Below the pieces are notes generated by a model that was given only the letters and a program-made list of their open reading frames with translations, made no database searches and had not been told where the DNA came from. A program made the translations under genes and the position numbers. 55,511 nucleotides of DNA from JAYVYM01 sp046593925 (lineage in GTDB: Bacteria; Actinomycetota; Actinomycetes; Mycobacteriales; SCTD01), in NCBI GenBank assembly GCA_046593925.1, contig JBKJQN010000074.1, positions 1-55,511 on the forward strand. Direction: 5' to 3'. Positions 43,516-50,687 of this stretch are shown here, in pieces; position 1 is the stretch's first letter; each line of letters opens with the position of its first letter.

Positions 43516-43761
43516 ATGTCTGTGACAGCCAGCGCCACGCGCCAGCGGCTCTTCCCGCTGATCGAGCAGATCGATAACCACCAGGAGGCGATCGAGATCG
43601 TGTCCAAGAAGGGCACCGCGTACCTGGTCTCGGAGGACGAGTACCGCTCGCTGCGCGAGACGGCCTACCTGCCTGCCTCGCCAGCGAATGCCGATCGCCT
43701 CCGCCACAGCCTCGCCGAGGTAGGCGCCGGGCAGGTGTCTGCCCGCGAGCTCATCGGGTGA
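43516..43761 (+). CDS. Phd/YefM-family antitoxin (toxin partner broken)
   Basis: The product has 81 residues from ATG. MSVTASATRQRLFPLIEQID with NHQEAIEIVSKKGTAYLVSE and DEYRSLRETAYLPASPAN is a standard YefM DNA-binding domain with its toxin-wrapping C-terminal helix. The frame is complete and ends GARELIG-like at 43761, overlapping the toxin GTG at 43758 (GTGA), the normal yefM-yoeB geometry. The toxin gene has an internal deletion, so this antitoxin is orphaned. The ATG is shared with no other good candidate. Confidence 0.85.
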   Translation: MSVTASATRQRLFPLIEQIDNHQEAIEIVSKKGTAYLVSEDEYRSLRETAYLPASPANADRLRHSLAEVGAGQVSARELIG

Positions 43762-43926
43762 TCAGCTTCTCCAGCCGGGGCTGGGAAGCCAGAGCGCCTG
43801 AACGGGGAGCTGTCGGGCTACTGGTCACGCCGGATCGACCAGGAGTACCGGCCCTTCCACACCGGCAATCAAGACCAGCTCATCATCGTCCGGGCGCGGG
43901 CGCCACTACCGAGCCACCGACAGGTG
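43758..43926 (+). pseudogene. YoeB-type mRNA interferase with internal deletion
   Basis: The GTG start overlaps the antitoxin stop. The first residues VISFSSRGWE match the YoeB N-terminus; the next usable sequence, KPERLNGELSGYWSRRIDQE then YRPFHTGNQDQLIIVRAR, is the YoeB C-terminus with the conserved GYWSRRI. About 35-40 residues between them are missing and the junction is out of frame, so normal translation gives an unrelated peptide. The C-terminal HY catalytic end appears only after another frame slip, near 43900. The 3' end overlaps the stop of the opposite-strand hydrolase gene. Not functional. Confidence 0.85.
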
Positions 43927-44787
43927 AAAAGCGCGCAACGCCGCCGTCGTCTCGGCGGGCCGCTCCTCGGCCAGGAAGTGCCCGCAGTTCAGCGCCTGTC
44001 CGGTGACGTCGTCCGCCCAGTCGCGCCAGACGGCGAGGACGTCGTACCAGGCCGGCAGCGCGCCGTTGGCGCCCCACAGGACCTGGGTCGGGCAGCTGAT
44101 CCGGCGCCCCGCCAATCGGTCCTGATCGTCCAGCGCCCGGTCGTACGTCGCGCCGGCGCGGTAGTCCTCGCAGATCGCGTGCACGACCTTCGGGTCACGA
44201 AGGCAGCGCAGGTAGTCCGCCACCGCGGCCGGTGGGAAGCCCCGCTGCACGCCGCCGAACTGGGCGTCGAGGAAGAACCACTCCGGGTCGTACTCGATCA
44301 GCCGCTCGGGCAGTGGCGAGGGCTGGGCCAGGAACGGCCAGTGCCAGTAACCCAGCGCGAAGCGGTCGTCGGCGCGGGCCCAGACCTCGCCGCTGGGGAT
44401 GATGTCCAGGACGGTGAGGCGGTGGACGGCCTGCGGGTGGTCCAGGGCCAGCCGGTACGCGACCCGCCCGCCACGGTCGTGCCCGGCGACGTCGAAGCGG
44501 TCGTATCCGAGGTGCGCCATCAGCGCGAGGGCGTCGCCGGCCATCGCCCGCTTGCCGTAGCCCGCGTGGTCCGGGGTGTCCGGCGGAGCCGTGCTGTCGC
44601 CGTAGCCGCGCAGGTCGGGCGCCACGACCGTGAAGTCCTGGGCGAGCGCCTCCGCCACCAGACCCCACATCAGATGCGTCTGCGGGTAGCCGTGCAGCAG
44701 CAGGAGCGGCGGCCCCGATCCGCCGGTCCGCACCCGCACCGACACCTCGCCGACCGCGACGTACGACAGCTCGAAACCGGCAAACAT
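43906..44787 (-). CDS. Alpha/beta hydrolase, fluoroacetate-dehalogenase-like
   Basis: The product has 293 residues from ATG. HGYPQTHLMW forms the oxyanion region; the nucleophile is Asp104 in VAGHDRGGRVAYRLALDHP. The remaining pocket matches fluoroacetate dehalogenase: Arg105 and Arg108 for carboxylate binding, Asp128 in LTVLDIIPS, His149-Trp150 in GYWHWPFLAQPSPLPE, Tyr209 in CEDYRAG, and the catalytic His270 in NCGHFLAEE. These correspond to the halide-stabilising His-Trp-Tyr and the Asp-His-Asp triad of the family. Hydrolysis of haloacetates is therefore plausible; a non-fluorinated substrate is also possible. It is cytoplasmic, with no neighbours of related function. Confidence 0.85.
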   Translation of the reverse strand: MFAGFELSYVAVGEVSVRVRTGGSGPPLLLLHGYPQTHLMWGLVAEALAQDFTVVAPDLRGYGDSTAPPDTPDHAGYGKRAMAGDALALMAHLGYDRFDVAGHDRGGRVAYRLALDHPQAVHRLTVLDIIPSGEVWARADDRFALGYWHWPFLAQPSPLPERLIEYDPEWFFLDAQFGGVQRGFPPAAVADYLRCLRDPKVVHAICEDYRAGATYDRALDDQDRLAGRRISCPTQVLWGANGALPAWYDVLAVWRDWADDVTGQALNCGHFLAEERPAETTAALRAFHLSVAR

Positions 44788-45097
44788 CCGGCCACCTCCT
44801 CTCCAGCATCAGCTCGGTAGGACCCTCCCCTTCGCCAGCTCACTTCCCCTTCGATACGTCACTTTTCAGGACCTCAGAAGCGCTCTACCAAAGGGGAGGC
44901 GGTCGCGGCGCGGCGCCGACACCGTGAGGCCCGGCTGTCCGAGCGTTCACTTCTGCATGCGACAGCCCCTCCCCGAGCCGGCTAACCCGCTGTTCCACAC
45001 CCTCCCCGGCCCGTTGTCCACACCGCTTCGTGAAGACGTCGGACCCGTCGTGTCCAGTGCCCCCATGAGCCTTGGGACCGAGGACGTGATCGACGGA
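44788..45097. other. Intergenic stretch upstream of the dehalogenase-like gene
   Basis: About 310 bp. It holds the promoter region of the minus-strand hydrolase gene. CTCCCCTT near 44824 and its complement AAGGGGAG near 44892 form a widely spaced inverted pair. No gene was recognised. Confidence 0.4.
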
Positions 45098-45345
45098 TCA
45101 GCGGAACACGAGCCGCAGGGCTCCCCCCGGCACGGGTGCCTCGCCGGCAACGTCGACGCGCGCAGTCTCGACGTACGCGCCCGCCCGCAGCCCGTGGGCG
45201 TGGACCACCAGCCGCGGGTCGGTCCCAACGCGCCAGAACAGCGGGACATCGGCGTACTCGCCGGGCTTGGGGAAGCGGTCGGTCTTGCGGCTGGACGGGC
45301 CGACCACCTCGACGAACAGCCCGACGTCAGCCGGCCCGACGGGGT
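45098..45345 (-). pseudogene. Second Uma2 fragment
   Basis: The frame ending at 45098 reads (from about 45345) VGLFVEVVGPSSRKTDRFPK, then PGEYADVPLFWRVGTDPRLV and VHAHGLRAGAYVETARVDVA. This is the C-terminal catalytic half of a Uma2 protein, similar to the 33.2-33.6 kb copy (SSRKTDRF.KPGE, LWRV/FWRV..TDP). The N-terminal half is absent: the fragment abuts the xanthine dehydrogenase remnant on the other strand. An isolated start is lacking. It is a relict. Confidence 0.65.
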
Positions 45346-46395
45346 AGGGCGGCCGCCCCCGACCTGCCCGCCTGGCTCGTCCAAGCCACCATTGCCGTCT
45401 GCGCCGTCACGGGCGTCGACAGGCAGCGCTCTCTCGACATCCAGGGCGCCCGGAGGCTGCGGGTGACCTCCACCGAGCAGCCGCACGACGTACTGCTCAC
45501 CCTCGAGCACCCCAGGCTCTGCGCGCCGGAGAAGGTCAACGCGGCGTTCCCGACCGACACCGCCGAAGGCAATCTCGACGCGGCACTGGCCGCCGCCGAC
45601 CATGTCGTCGACGTCGAGTACGACACGCCGGCCCACGTCAACAGCCGGATGGAGCGGCACGCCACCACCGCGCAGCGGGACGGTGACCGGCTCACGGTGC
45701 ACGGCTCCACCCAGGGCACAACGGCCGTCAAGCGCCACCTGGCGTCGACATTCGGCGTACCCGAGAACGGCGGGTCCGTGTCGACAGCGACCTGCCAGCC
45801 GCCTCGGGCGCCGGCGGTTCGTCGGGCACGTCGTCATGGGGCAGCGCGGTTCACAAGGCCTGCCGCACGCTTTGCGACGGCGCAACAGCTGTGGTCGTCG
45901 ACACTGCGCACGACATCGCGGCGCAGTCCACGGTGTCCCGGCACGCTTTCGGGGCGCAGTTCACCGAAGCGCGCGTCGACCTCGACTCCGATGAGGTCAG
46001 AGTGCCACGGATGCTGGGGGTGTTCGCCGTCGGGCGGATCATCAACCCGCGCACCGCCCGCTCGCAGCTGCTCGGCGAGATGGTCATGGGCCTGTCGATG
46101 GCGCTGCACGAGTCGGGCGTTCTCGACGTCGGCTACGGCGACGCACCTCAGACGACGCCAACTCGAGCCTGGCGGAGTACCGCGCCGACGTCGTCGACGT
46201 GCAGGCCGAGTGGATCGAGGAACACGACGACCAGCTCAACGCCCTCGGCACCAAGGGGATCGGCGAGATCAGCATCGTCGGCTCCCCCGCGGCGGTACTC
46301 AACGCGGTCTGGCACGCCACCGGGGTACGTGTCCGCGAGCTGCCGATCACGCCCGACCGCCTGCTGGGCGGCCTGCCCGAGCGGTTAGACGTCCT
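45346..46395 (+). pseudogene. Xanthine dehydrogenase family molybdopterin-binding subunit, remnant
   Basis: The N-proximal part reads KVNAAFPTDTAEGNLDAALA, then VDVEYDTPAHVNSRMERHAT and LTVHGSTQGTTAVKRHLAST (substrate-channel and Moco region). It then breaks. A C-terminal part in another frame reads FGAQFTEARVDLDSDEVRVP, RMLGVFAVGRIINPRTARSQ and MVMGLSMALHESGVLDVGYG. A third frame supplies QAEWIEEHDDQLNALGTKGI, GEISIVGSPAAVLNAVWHAT and VRVRELPITPDRLLGG. About 300 residues in the middle are gone. The small FAD and 2Fe-2S subunits are not present. The original stop is lost and the last frame runs on into the next gene. Confidence 0.8.
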
Positions 46396-46429
46396 TGAGG
46401 CCGCGCCGCGATCTGCCGATACGCAACGC

Positions 46430-47983
46430 ATGGTGCGACGGCACGGTGCAGCGGTCGGTTCCGTCGTGCTCCTGGTCGCGGTATTCCTGCTGCTGGTGCG
46501 CGGCCAGCCCGGCGGTCCGACGACCGCCAGGGCTGTCGACGATGTCGGCCAGCTGCTCGCCGCCCTGGTGGCCTCGGTCGCCTGCGCCTGGCGATGGCAG
46601 CGCTCACCCGGCCGGCTGGGCCGGCCGTGGCTGCTGCTGTCGCTCGGCACCGGGGCCTGGTGCGCCGGTGAGGCCGTCTGGTCCTGGTCCGAGGTGGTTG
46701 CCGGGCAGCAGACGCCCTTCCCGTCGCTGGCCGACGCCGGGTACCTGCTGTTCCCGGTGCTCGCCGCTGTCGGCCTGCTGCTCTGGCCGTCCGCCGGCCT
46801 GACCCGGGGCGCCCGGGGCCGCGCACTGCTCGACGGCGTGCTGGTCGCCGGTGCGCTGTTCATCGTCTCGTGGGTGACCGCGCTCGGCACAGCCGTCGGC
46901 GCGGACAGCGGCAGCGGCCTCGCGCACGTCGTGTCGCTCGCCTACCCGGTGACCGACCTCGTCCTGCTCACCCTCACCGTGGTCATCGTCGCGAACGCCC
47001 GCCGCGAGTCCGGCTCAGGTCTGCCGCTGCTCGCGGTCGGGCTGGTCAGCCTGTGCATCGCGGACAGCGGTTTTGCCTACCTGTCGGCTACCGAGGCCTA
47101 CGCCACCGGCGCGTTCGTCGACGGCGGCTGGTTCGGCGGGTTCCTGCTGATCGCCGCGGCAGCCGTGGCTCCGGCGGCTGTCCCGCAGGATGAGGCCCAG
47201 GCCAACCCGAAAGAACAGCCGCTGGCGTCGACGCCGACGGCACTGCTGCCCTACGTCCCGGCCGGCTTCGGGCTGGCCGTCACCGTCGTCAGCGAGCTGC
47301 GCGGCTCCTACGACCGGCTGATGTTCGGCGCCTCCGCGGTCGTGGTCGGTGCGCTGCTCGTCCGCCAGCTGCTCGCCGTCCTGGACAACCGGGCGCTGCT
47401 GCGTCGGCTGGTCGAGGCCCAGCAGGAGTTGCGGCACCAGGCCTTTCACGACCCGCTGACCGGCCTCGCGAACCGAGCGCTGTTCGCGGACCGGCTGCGG
47501 CACGGGCTCGAACTGCACCGGCGCGATGGGCGCCCGATCGGGCTGCTCTACTGCGACCTGGACGGCTTCAAGACGGTCAACGACACGCTCGGGCACGACG
47601 CCGGCGACGAAGTGATCCGGGCCGCCGCTGAGCGGCTGCGCGCGCTCACCCGGCCCGGCGACACGGTCGCACGGATGGGCGGTGACGAGTTCGCGGTGCT
47701 GCTGGAGGACGGCGGCGACGCGAAGGCCGTGGCCGACCGCCTCCTGGCCGGGTTCGCCCGGCCGACCGCGATCGGCCGGCACGCCGTCGCCGTCGGCGTC
47801 AGCGTCGGCATCGCTGCGCTGCCCGCCGGCTCAGCGACGGTCGACGCGGCCTCGCTGCTACGCCGAGCGGACGCGGCCATGTACACCGCCAAGCGGGCGG
47901 GCCGGGGGGTTGCTGTCGAGTGGGTCGAGCCCGCGCTGGTCGTACCCGTGGAGGTCCTACCCGTGCAGGCGCTGTCCGCCTGA
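46430..47983 (+). CDS. Membrane-bound diguanylate cyclase (GGDEF)
   Basis: From ATG 46430 the product has 517 residues. Residues about 5-320 contain nine or ten hydrophobic helices, including VVLLVAVFLLLVRG, DGVLVAGALFIVSWVTALG and GGFLLIAAAAVAPAAV, with no recognised sensor. Residues about 335-500 are a GGDEF domain: FHDPLTGLANRALFADRL, LLYCDLDGFKTVNDTLGHDA, and RPGDTVARMGGDEF with an intact GGDEF at 417-421 and inhibitory I-site RxxD at 408-411. No EAL domain. It should make c-di-GMP, with product feedback. An alternative upstream start at 46199 would fuse it to the xanthine dehydrogenase remnant. Confidence 0.88.
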   Translation: MVRRHGAAVGSVVLLVAVFLLLVRGQPGGPTTARAVDDVGQLLAALVASVACAWRWQRSPGRLGRPWLLLSLGTGAWCAGEAVWSWSEVVAGQQTPFPSLADAGYLLFPVLAAVGLLLWPSAGLTRGARGRALLDGVLVAGALFIVSWVTALGTAVGADSGSGLAHVVSLAYPVTDLVLLTLTVVIVANARRESGSGLPLLAVGLVSLCIADSGFAYLSATEAYATGAFVDGGWFGGFLLIAAAAVAPAAVPQDEAQANPKEQPLASTPTALLPYVPAGFGLAVTVVSELRGSYDRLMFGASAVVVGALLVRQLLAVLDNRALLRRLVEAQQELRHQAFHDPLTGLANRALFADRLRHGLELHRRDGRPIGLLYCDLDGFKTVNDTLGHDAGDEVIRAAAERLRALTRPGDTVARMGGDEFAVLLEDGGDAKAVADRLLAGFARPTAIGRHAVAVGVSVGIAALPAGSATVDAASLLRRADAAMYTAKRAGRGVAVEWVEPALVVPVEVLPVQALSA

Positions 47984-47990
47984 CCGCGGT

Positions 47991-48617
47991 CTACTGGACA
48001 GCGTCCAGCAGGTAGCGGTGGTGACCGAAGTCCTCGCGCCATGGCAGCGCGAGCCGCTGCATGACGTTCTCGTCATAGCGGCGGCCGCTGCGCAGCACGA
48101 AGTCCCGCAGGGCGGTGTTGACATCGGGCTTGCTGAATTCCACCCGTCGCAGCCGCATGGTCCGCCCATCGCCGGTCCGCAGCTTGAGCACGCCGCCACG
48201 CTGGCTGTCGGTCAGCGCGCCGGCCGCGACGCTCTCCGCGAACGCCACGCGGTACGGCCCGAACTTGCGAACCGCGACGAAGCCGGGGCCCACGACCACC
48301 CGGCGTGACAACAGCGCGTACGACGTAGCGAGCACCAGCAACAGCGCCAACGGGTAGTTCCAGACGGAGTAGCCGGTCAGCAGCGCCACCGGCACGTACG
48401 CGACCGCCCCGATGAAGACGCTCGCGACCCCTTCGCTGAGCGGCACGCCCGCTGACGCCGACCGCGGCCACGGCAGCGCGGCCGTGCGCCACACCGTCAT
48501 AGACCGCTCGGCCTCGCCGGTGTCCTCGGTCGGTACCGCGCGCGAGCTGCGGGCAGCCTCACGGACGGCACGCTCCCTGGCTCGGCGTTCACGCTCGTTC
48601 TGGGTCAGCAGCGCCAT
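47991..48617 (-). CDS. Two-helix membrane protein with PH-like C-terminal domain
   Basis: The product has 208 residues from ATG, preceded by GAGGAG. The N-terminal 30 residues are highly charged (RERRARERAVREAARSSRAV). Two adjacent transmembrane segments follow: GVASVFIGAVAYVPVALLTG and YPLALLLVLATSYALL. The cytoplasmic C-terminal domain (RRVVVGPGFVAVRKFGPYRV, RGGVLKLRTGDGRTMRLRRV, KPDVNTALRDFVLRSGRRYD) resembles the bacterial PH-like fold of YdbT-type proteins. No enzymatic motif is visible. It is convergent with the GGDEF gene (7 bp apart). The family role is unknown; membrane location is well supported. Confidence 0.7.
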   Translation of the reverse strand: MALLTQNERERRARERAVREAARSSRAVPTEDTGEAERSMTVWRTAALPWPRSASAGVPLSEGVASVFIGAVAYVPVALLTGYSVWNYPLALLLVLATSYALLSRRVVVGPGFVAVRKFGPYRVAFAESVAAGALTDSQRGGVLKLRTGDGRTMRLRRVEFSKPDVNTALRDFVLRSGRRYDENVMQRLALPWREDFGHHRYLLDAVQ

Positions 48618-48734
48618 CTGAGCTCCTCGTTCGTCCCGGGCCGGTCAGGACACAGTGACCCCGATCCGGCTGGTCCGCACCTCGAGCCGTCGAGCGCGGA
48701 CGGGAGACGGGGCGGCAGCGGGGTCGGGGGCGCC

Positions 48735-49225
48735 GTGAGCCCCCGCCCCTGGCTGGCCGACGCCGCCCTGCCCGTGACCGCAGCGTCCATCGGCCCACTG
48801 CTGCGGGCCGCGTACGAGGCCGGTGATCTGGACCTCCCGTTGCCCGGCGCCGGGCGCACGTGCGACCGGTGGCCGGCGCTCGCCGAGCTGTCGGCCGCCG
48901 ACCTTGTCCTCGGCCGGCTCGCCGAGGCACCCACCGACGCACTCGCTGTCCTCGCCGAGCTCGGCGTCGCCGACCCGGTCGGCCTGTAGGGCGTCTGGGC
49001 CGTCGAGCCGCCGTCGAGCCGCCGTCGACGCGACGGGCGGGCGGGAGGGCTGGGTGCGGCAAGGAACGAAGGCGCGGTGTTCGGGCGCGCCGCTGCCCGA
49101 CCGGGCGGTCGTGACCGCGTACGCCCCGGACGGCCGCCAGCTGTTCGCCGTCGAGGCCGCCCACGGCAAGCCCATGCCCGGCACCTGGGCCGCAGGAGGC
49201 ATGGCCGCCGGCGGCTGCGTCATGG
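48735..49225 (+). pseudogene. Acyl-CoA dehydrogenase-like remnant
   Basis: The frame opens GTG 48735 with LADAALPVTAASIGPLLRAA, then DRWPALAELSAADLVLGRLA and DALAVLAELGVADPVGL, and meets TAG at 48987. The same frame continues GVWAVEPPSS. A shift then gives GWVRQGTKARCSGAPLPDRA, VVTAYAPDGRQLFAVEAAHG and PMPGTWAAGGMA, the flavin-contact strand of this acyl-CoA dehydrogenase subgroup. The second half of the gene is missing; the sequence jumps to a PIG-L piece. Nonsense, frameshift and deletion show a dead gene. Confidence 0.65.
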
Positions 49226-49545
49226 CCACGCTCGGGCTGTCCGGCCCGGTACGGCGGCTCGGGCTGTCCGACGGTGGCGGAGCTGCGCTCGAGCAGACCG
49301 TCCTGGACGCGCTCCGGCTGCCGACGTCGACCTGGCTGCTCCCGCCGCGGGCAGGTGATAGCCGGCCCGGCCACAAGGCCGGGGCTGTTCGAGAGCGTCT
49401 CGTCGGGATGGCGCGCGGCTGCTCGAGTACCCGATCTGGGCCCGGCAGTGGCTCGGCGGTTCGTCCGGACGCACGCCGCGCCCGGCGCGGGCCACCAACA
49501 CGACCACGACGCCAACCTCGGGCTCTCGCCTACCACCTGTGCTCC
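49226..49545 (+). pseudogene. PIG-L-type deacetylase remnant joined to the acyl-CoA dehydrogenase piece
   Basis: The sequence reads PVRRLGLSDGGGAALEQTVL, then LPTSTWLLPPRAGDSRPGHK, corresponding to the RLGLPDG and 'W..DgHPDH' regions of PIG-L LmbE-type zinc deacetylases; here the HPDH ligand motif is RPGH, a broken metal site. A frame shift near 49390 gives ASRRDGARLLEYPIWARQWL, the next conserved strand. The N-terminal PHPDD motif is absent. In actinobacteria an acyl-CoA dehydrogenase of this subgroup and a PIG-L protein often form one operon, so a single deletion could have fused the two genes. Confidence 0.55.
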
Positions 49546-49556
49546 CTCAGAAGCTC

Positions 49557-49703
49557 TCAGTAGACCTTCCGGCGGGAACCACCGATCGGGACGAGGTTAA
49601 GGACGAGGCCGACGACCAGCAGGATGATCCCGACCGTGACCAGGATCTTCAGGCTGGCTACGACTAGGCCCAGGATGAGCAGCACGAGCCCGAGAACGAT
49701 CAT
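49557..49703 (-). CDS. Small two-helix membrane protein (DUF6131-like)
   Basis: The product has 48 residues from ATG 49703, which follows AGGAGG (49708-49713 complement) by 4 nt. MIVLGLVLLILGLVVASLKI with LVTVGIILLVVGLVLNLVPI forms two tightly spaced transmembrane helices; the tail GGSRRKVY is basic. Small proteins of this type are common and conserved in actinobacteria, without known function. The strong ribosome-binding site picks this start over a longer form reaching 49760. Confidence 0.75.
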   Translation of the reverse strand: MIVLGLVLLILGLVVASLKILVTVGIILLVVGLVLNLVPIGGSRRKVY

Positions 49704-49782
49704 GGTTCCTCCTGACAGCGGGCCGACCGATTCGGCCGGCCGTGGTTGTGCCCGGCCCAACCAAGATCATGCGGCTCCGTCG

Positions 49783-50622
49783 TTACTCTCCCGGGGGGAA
49801 GTCGGCGCCGCGGGCGACCTCGTCCCACTGCGCCCACTCCGCAAGGCGGTCGGCGTAGACCGTCGGGGCGGCGTCGGCGGCGAAGGTGCCAAGGAGCAGC
49901 CGACGCGGCGGGGTCGGGCTGTCCAGCACCTGCAGCAGGGCGCGACCGGCGCGGCGCGGGTCGCCGGCCTGGGTGCGCGCAGCCGCCCCGGACATCGCCT
50001 CGCGGCGGCCAGCGAGTACCTCGTCGTACGCCGGCAGCGGGGTGGCCCTGGCCATGCTGTCGCCGTTCCAGTCGGTACGGAACGGGCCCGGCTCAACGAT
50101 CGTGACACTGATCCCGAAGCCTTCAACCTCCTGCGCGAGGGACTCCGAGATGCCCTCCAGCGCCCACTTGCTGCCGTGGTAGATCCCGGTGTTGAGGAAG
50201 CCGGCAACGCCGCCGATGCTGCTGATCTGGAACAGGTGGCCACTTCCCTGCGCCCGCATGACCGGCAGCACGGCCTGCGTGCACCACAGCGCCCCGAACA
50301 CGTTGACCTCGAACTGCTGCCTGGCCTGCTGCTCGGTGACCTCCTCGATGCCACCGGCCAGGCCGTAGCCGGCGTTGTTGACCAGGACGTCCAGCCGCCC
50401 GGTCAGGCCCACCGCCTGCTCGACGGCGGCGAACACGGCCGCCCGGTCGGTGACGTCGAGCGGCAGCACCACCAAGGTCCCGGGATACCTGCCCGCCAGG
50501 TCCCGCAGGGCGGTCAGGTCGCGGACGGTGGCGACGACGCTGTCGCCGGCTTCCAGCGCGATCTCGGTGAAGGCGCGGCCCAAGCCTCGGGATGCGCCGG
50601 TGATCATCCAGGTACGCGTCAT
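49783..50622 (-). CDS. Short-chain dehydrogenase/reductase
   Basis: The product has 279 residues from ATG. MTRTWMITGASRGLGRAFTE carries the TGxxxGxG motif; RLDVLVNNAGYGLAGGIEEV follows, then ISSIGGVAGFLNTGIYHGSK with the catalytic Ser, Tyr and Lys. VTIVEPGPFRTDWNGDSMAR is the typical loop after strand 6. It is a classical NADP(H)-linked SDR of the oxidoreductase/retinol-dehydrogenase-like group; the substrate is unknown. It is divergent from the FAD oxidoreductase gene with 65 bp between starts, which must contain both promoters. Normal length and intact. Confidence 0.92.
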   Translation of the reverse strand: MTRTWMITGASRGLGRAFTEIALEAGDSVVATVRDLTALRDLAGRYPGTLVVLPLDVTDRAAVFAAVEQAVGLTGRLDVLVNNAGYGLAGGIEEVTEQQARQQFEVNVFGALWCTQAVLPVMRAQGSGHLFQISSIGGVAGFLNTGIYHGSKWALEGISESLAQEVEGFGISVTIVEPGPFRTDWNGDSMARATPLPAYDEVLAGRREAMSGAAARTQAGDPRRAGRALLQVLDSPTPPRRLLLGTFAADAAPTVYADRLAEWAQWDEVARGADFPPGE

Positions 50623-50687
50623 GCGCTCAGTCTGCCCTCCGGGCTGTCGGTCGGCTTCGCGACCGCGCCTGCGGGAACGGGTCCGCC

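Noticed and set aside
33205..46395. Prophage or integrative element
   Set aside because: No integrase, capsid, terminase, conjugation gene, tRNA or att-like direct repeats were recognised.
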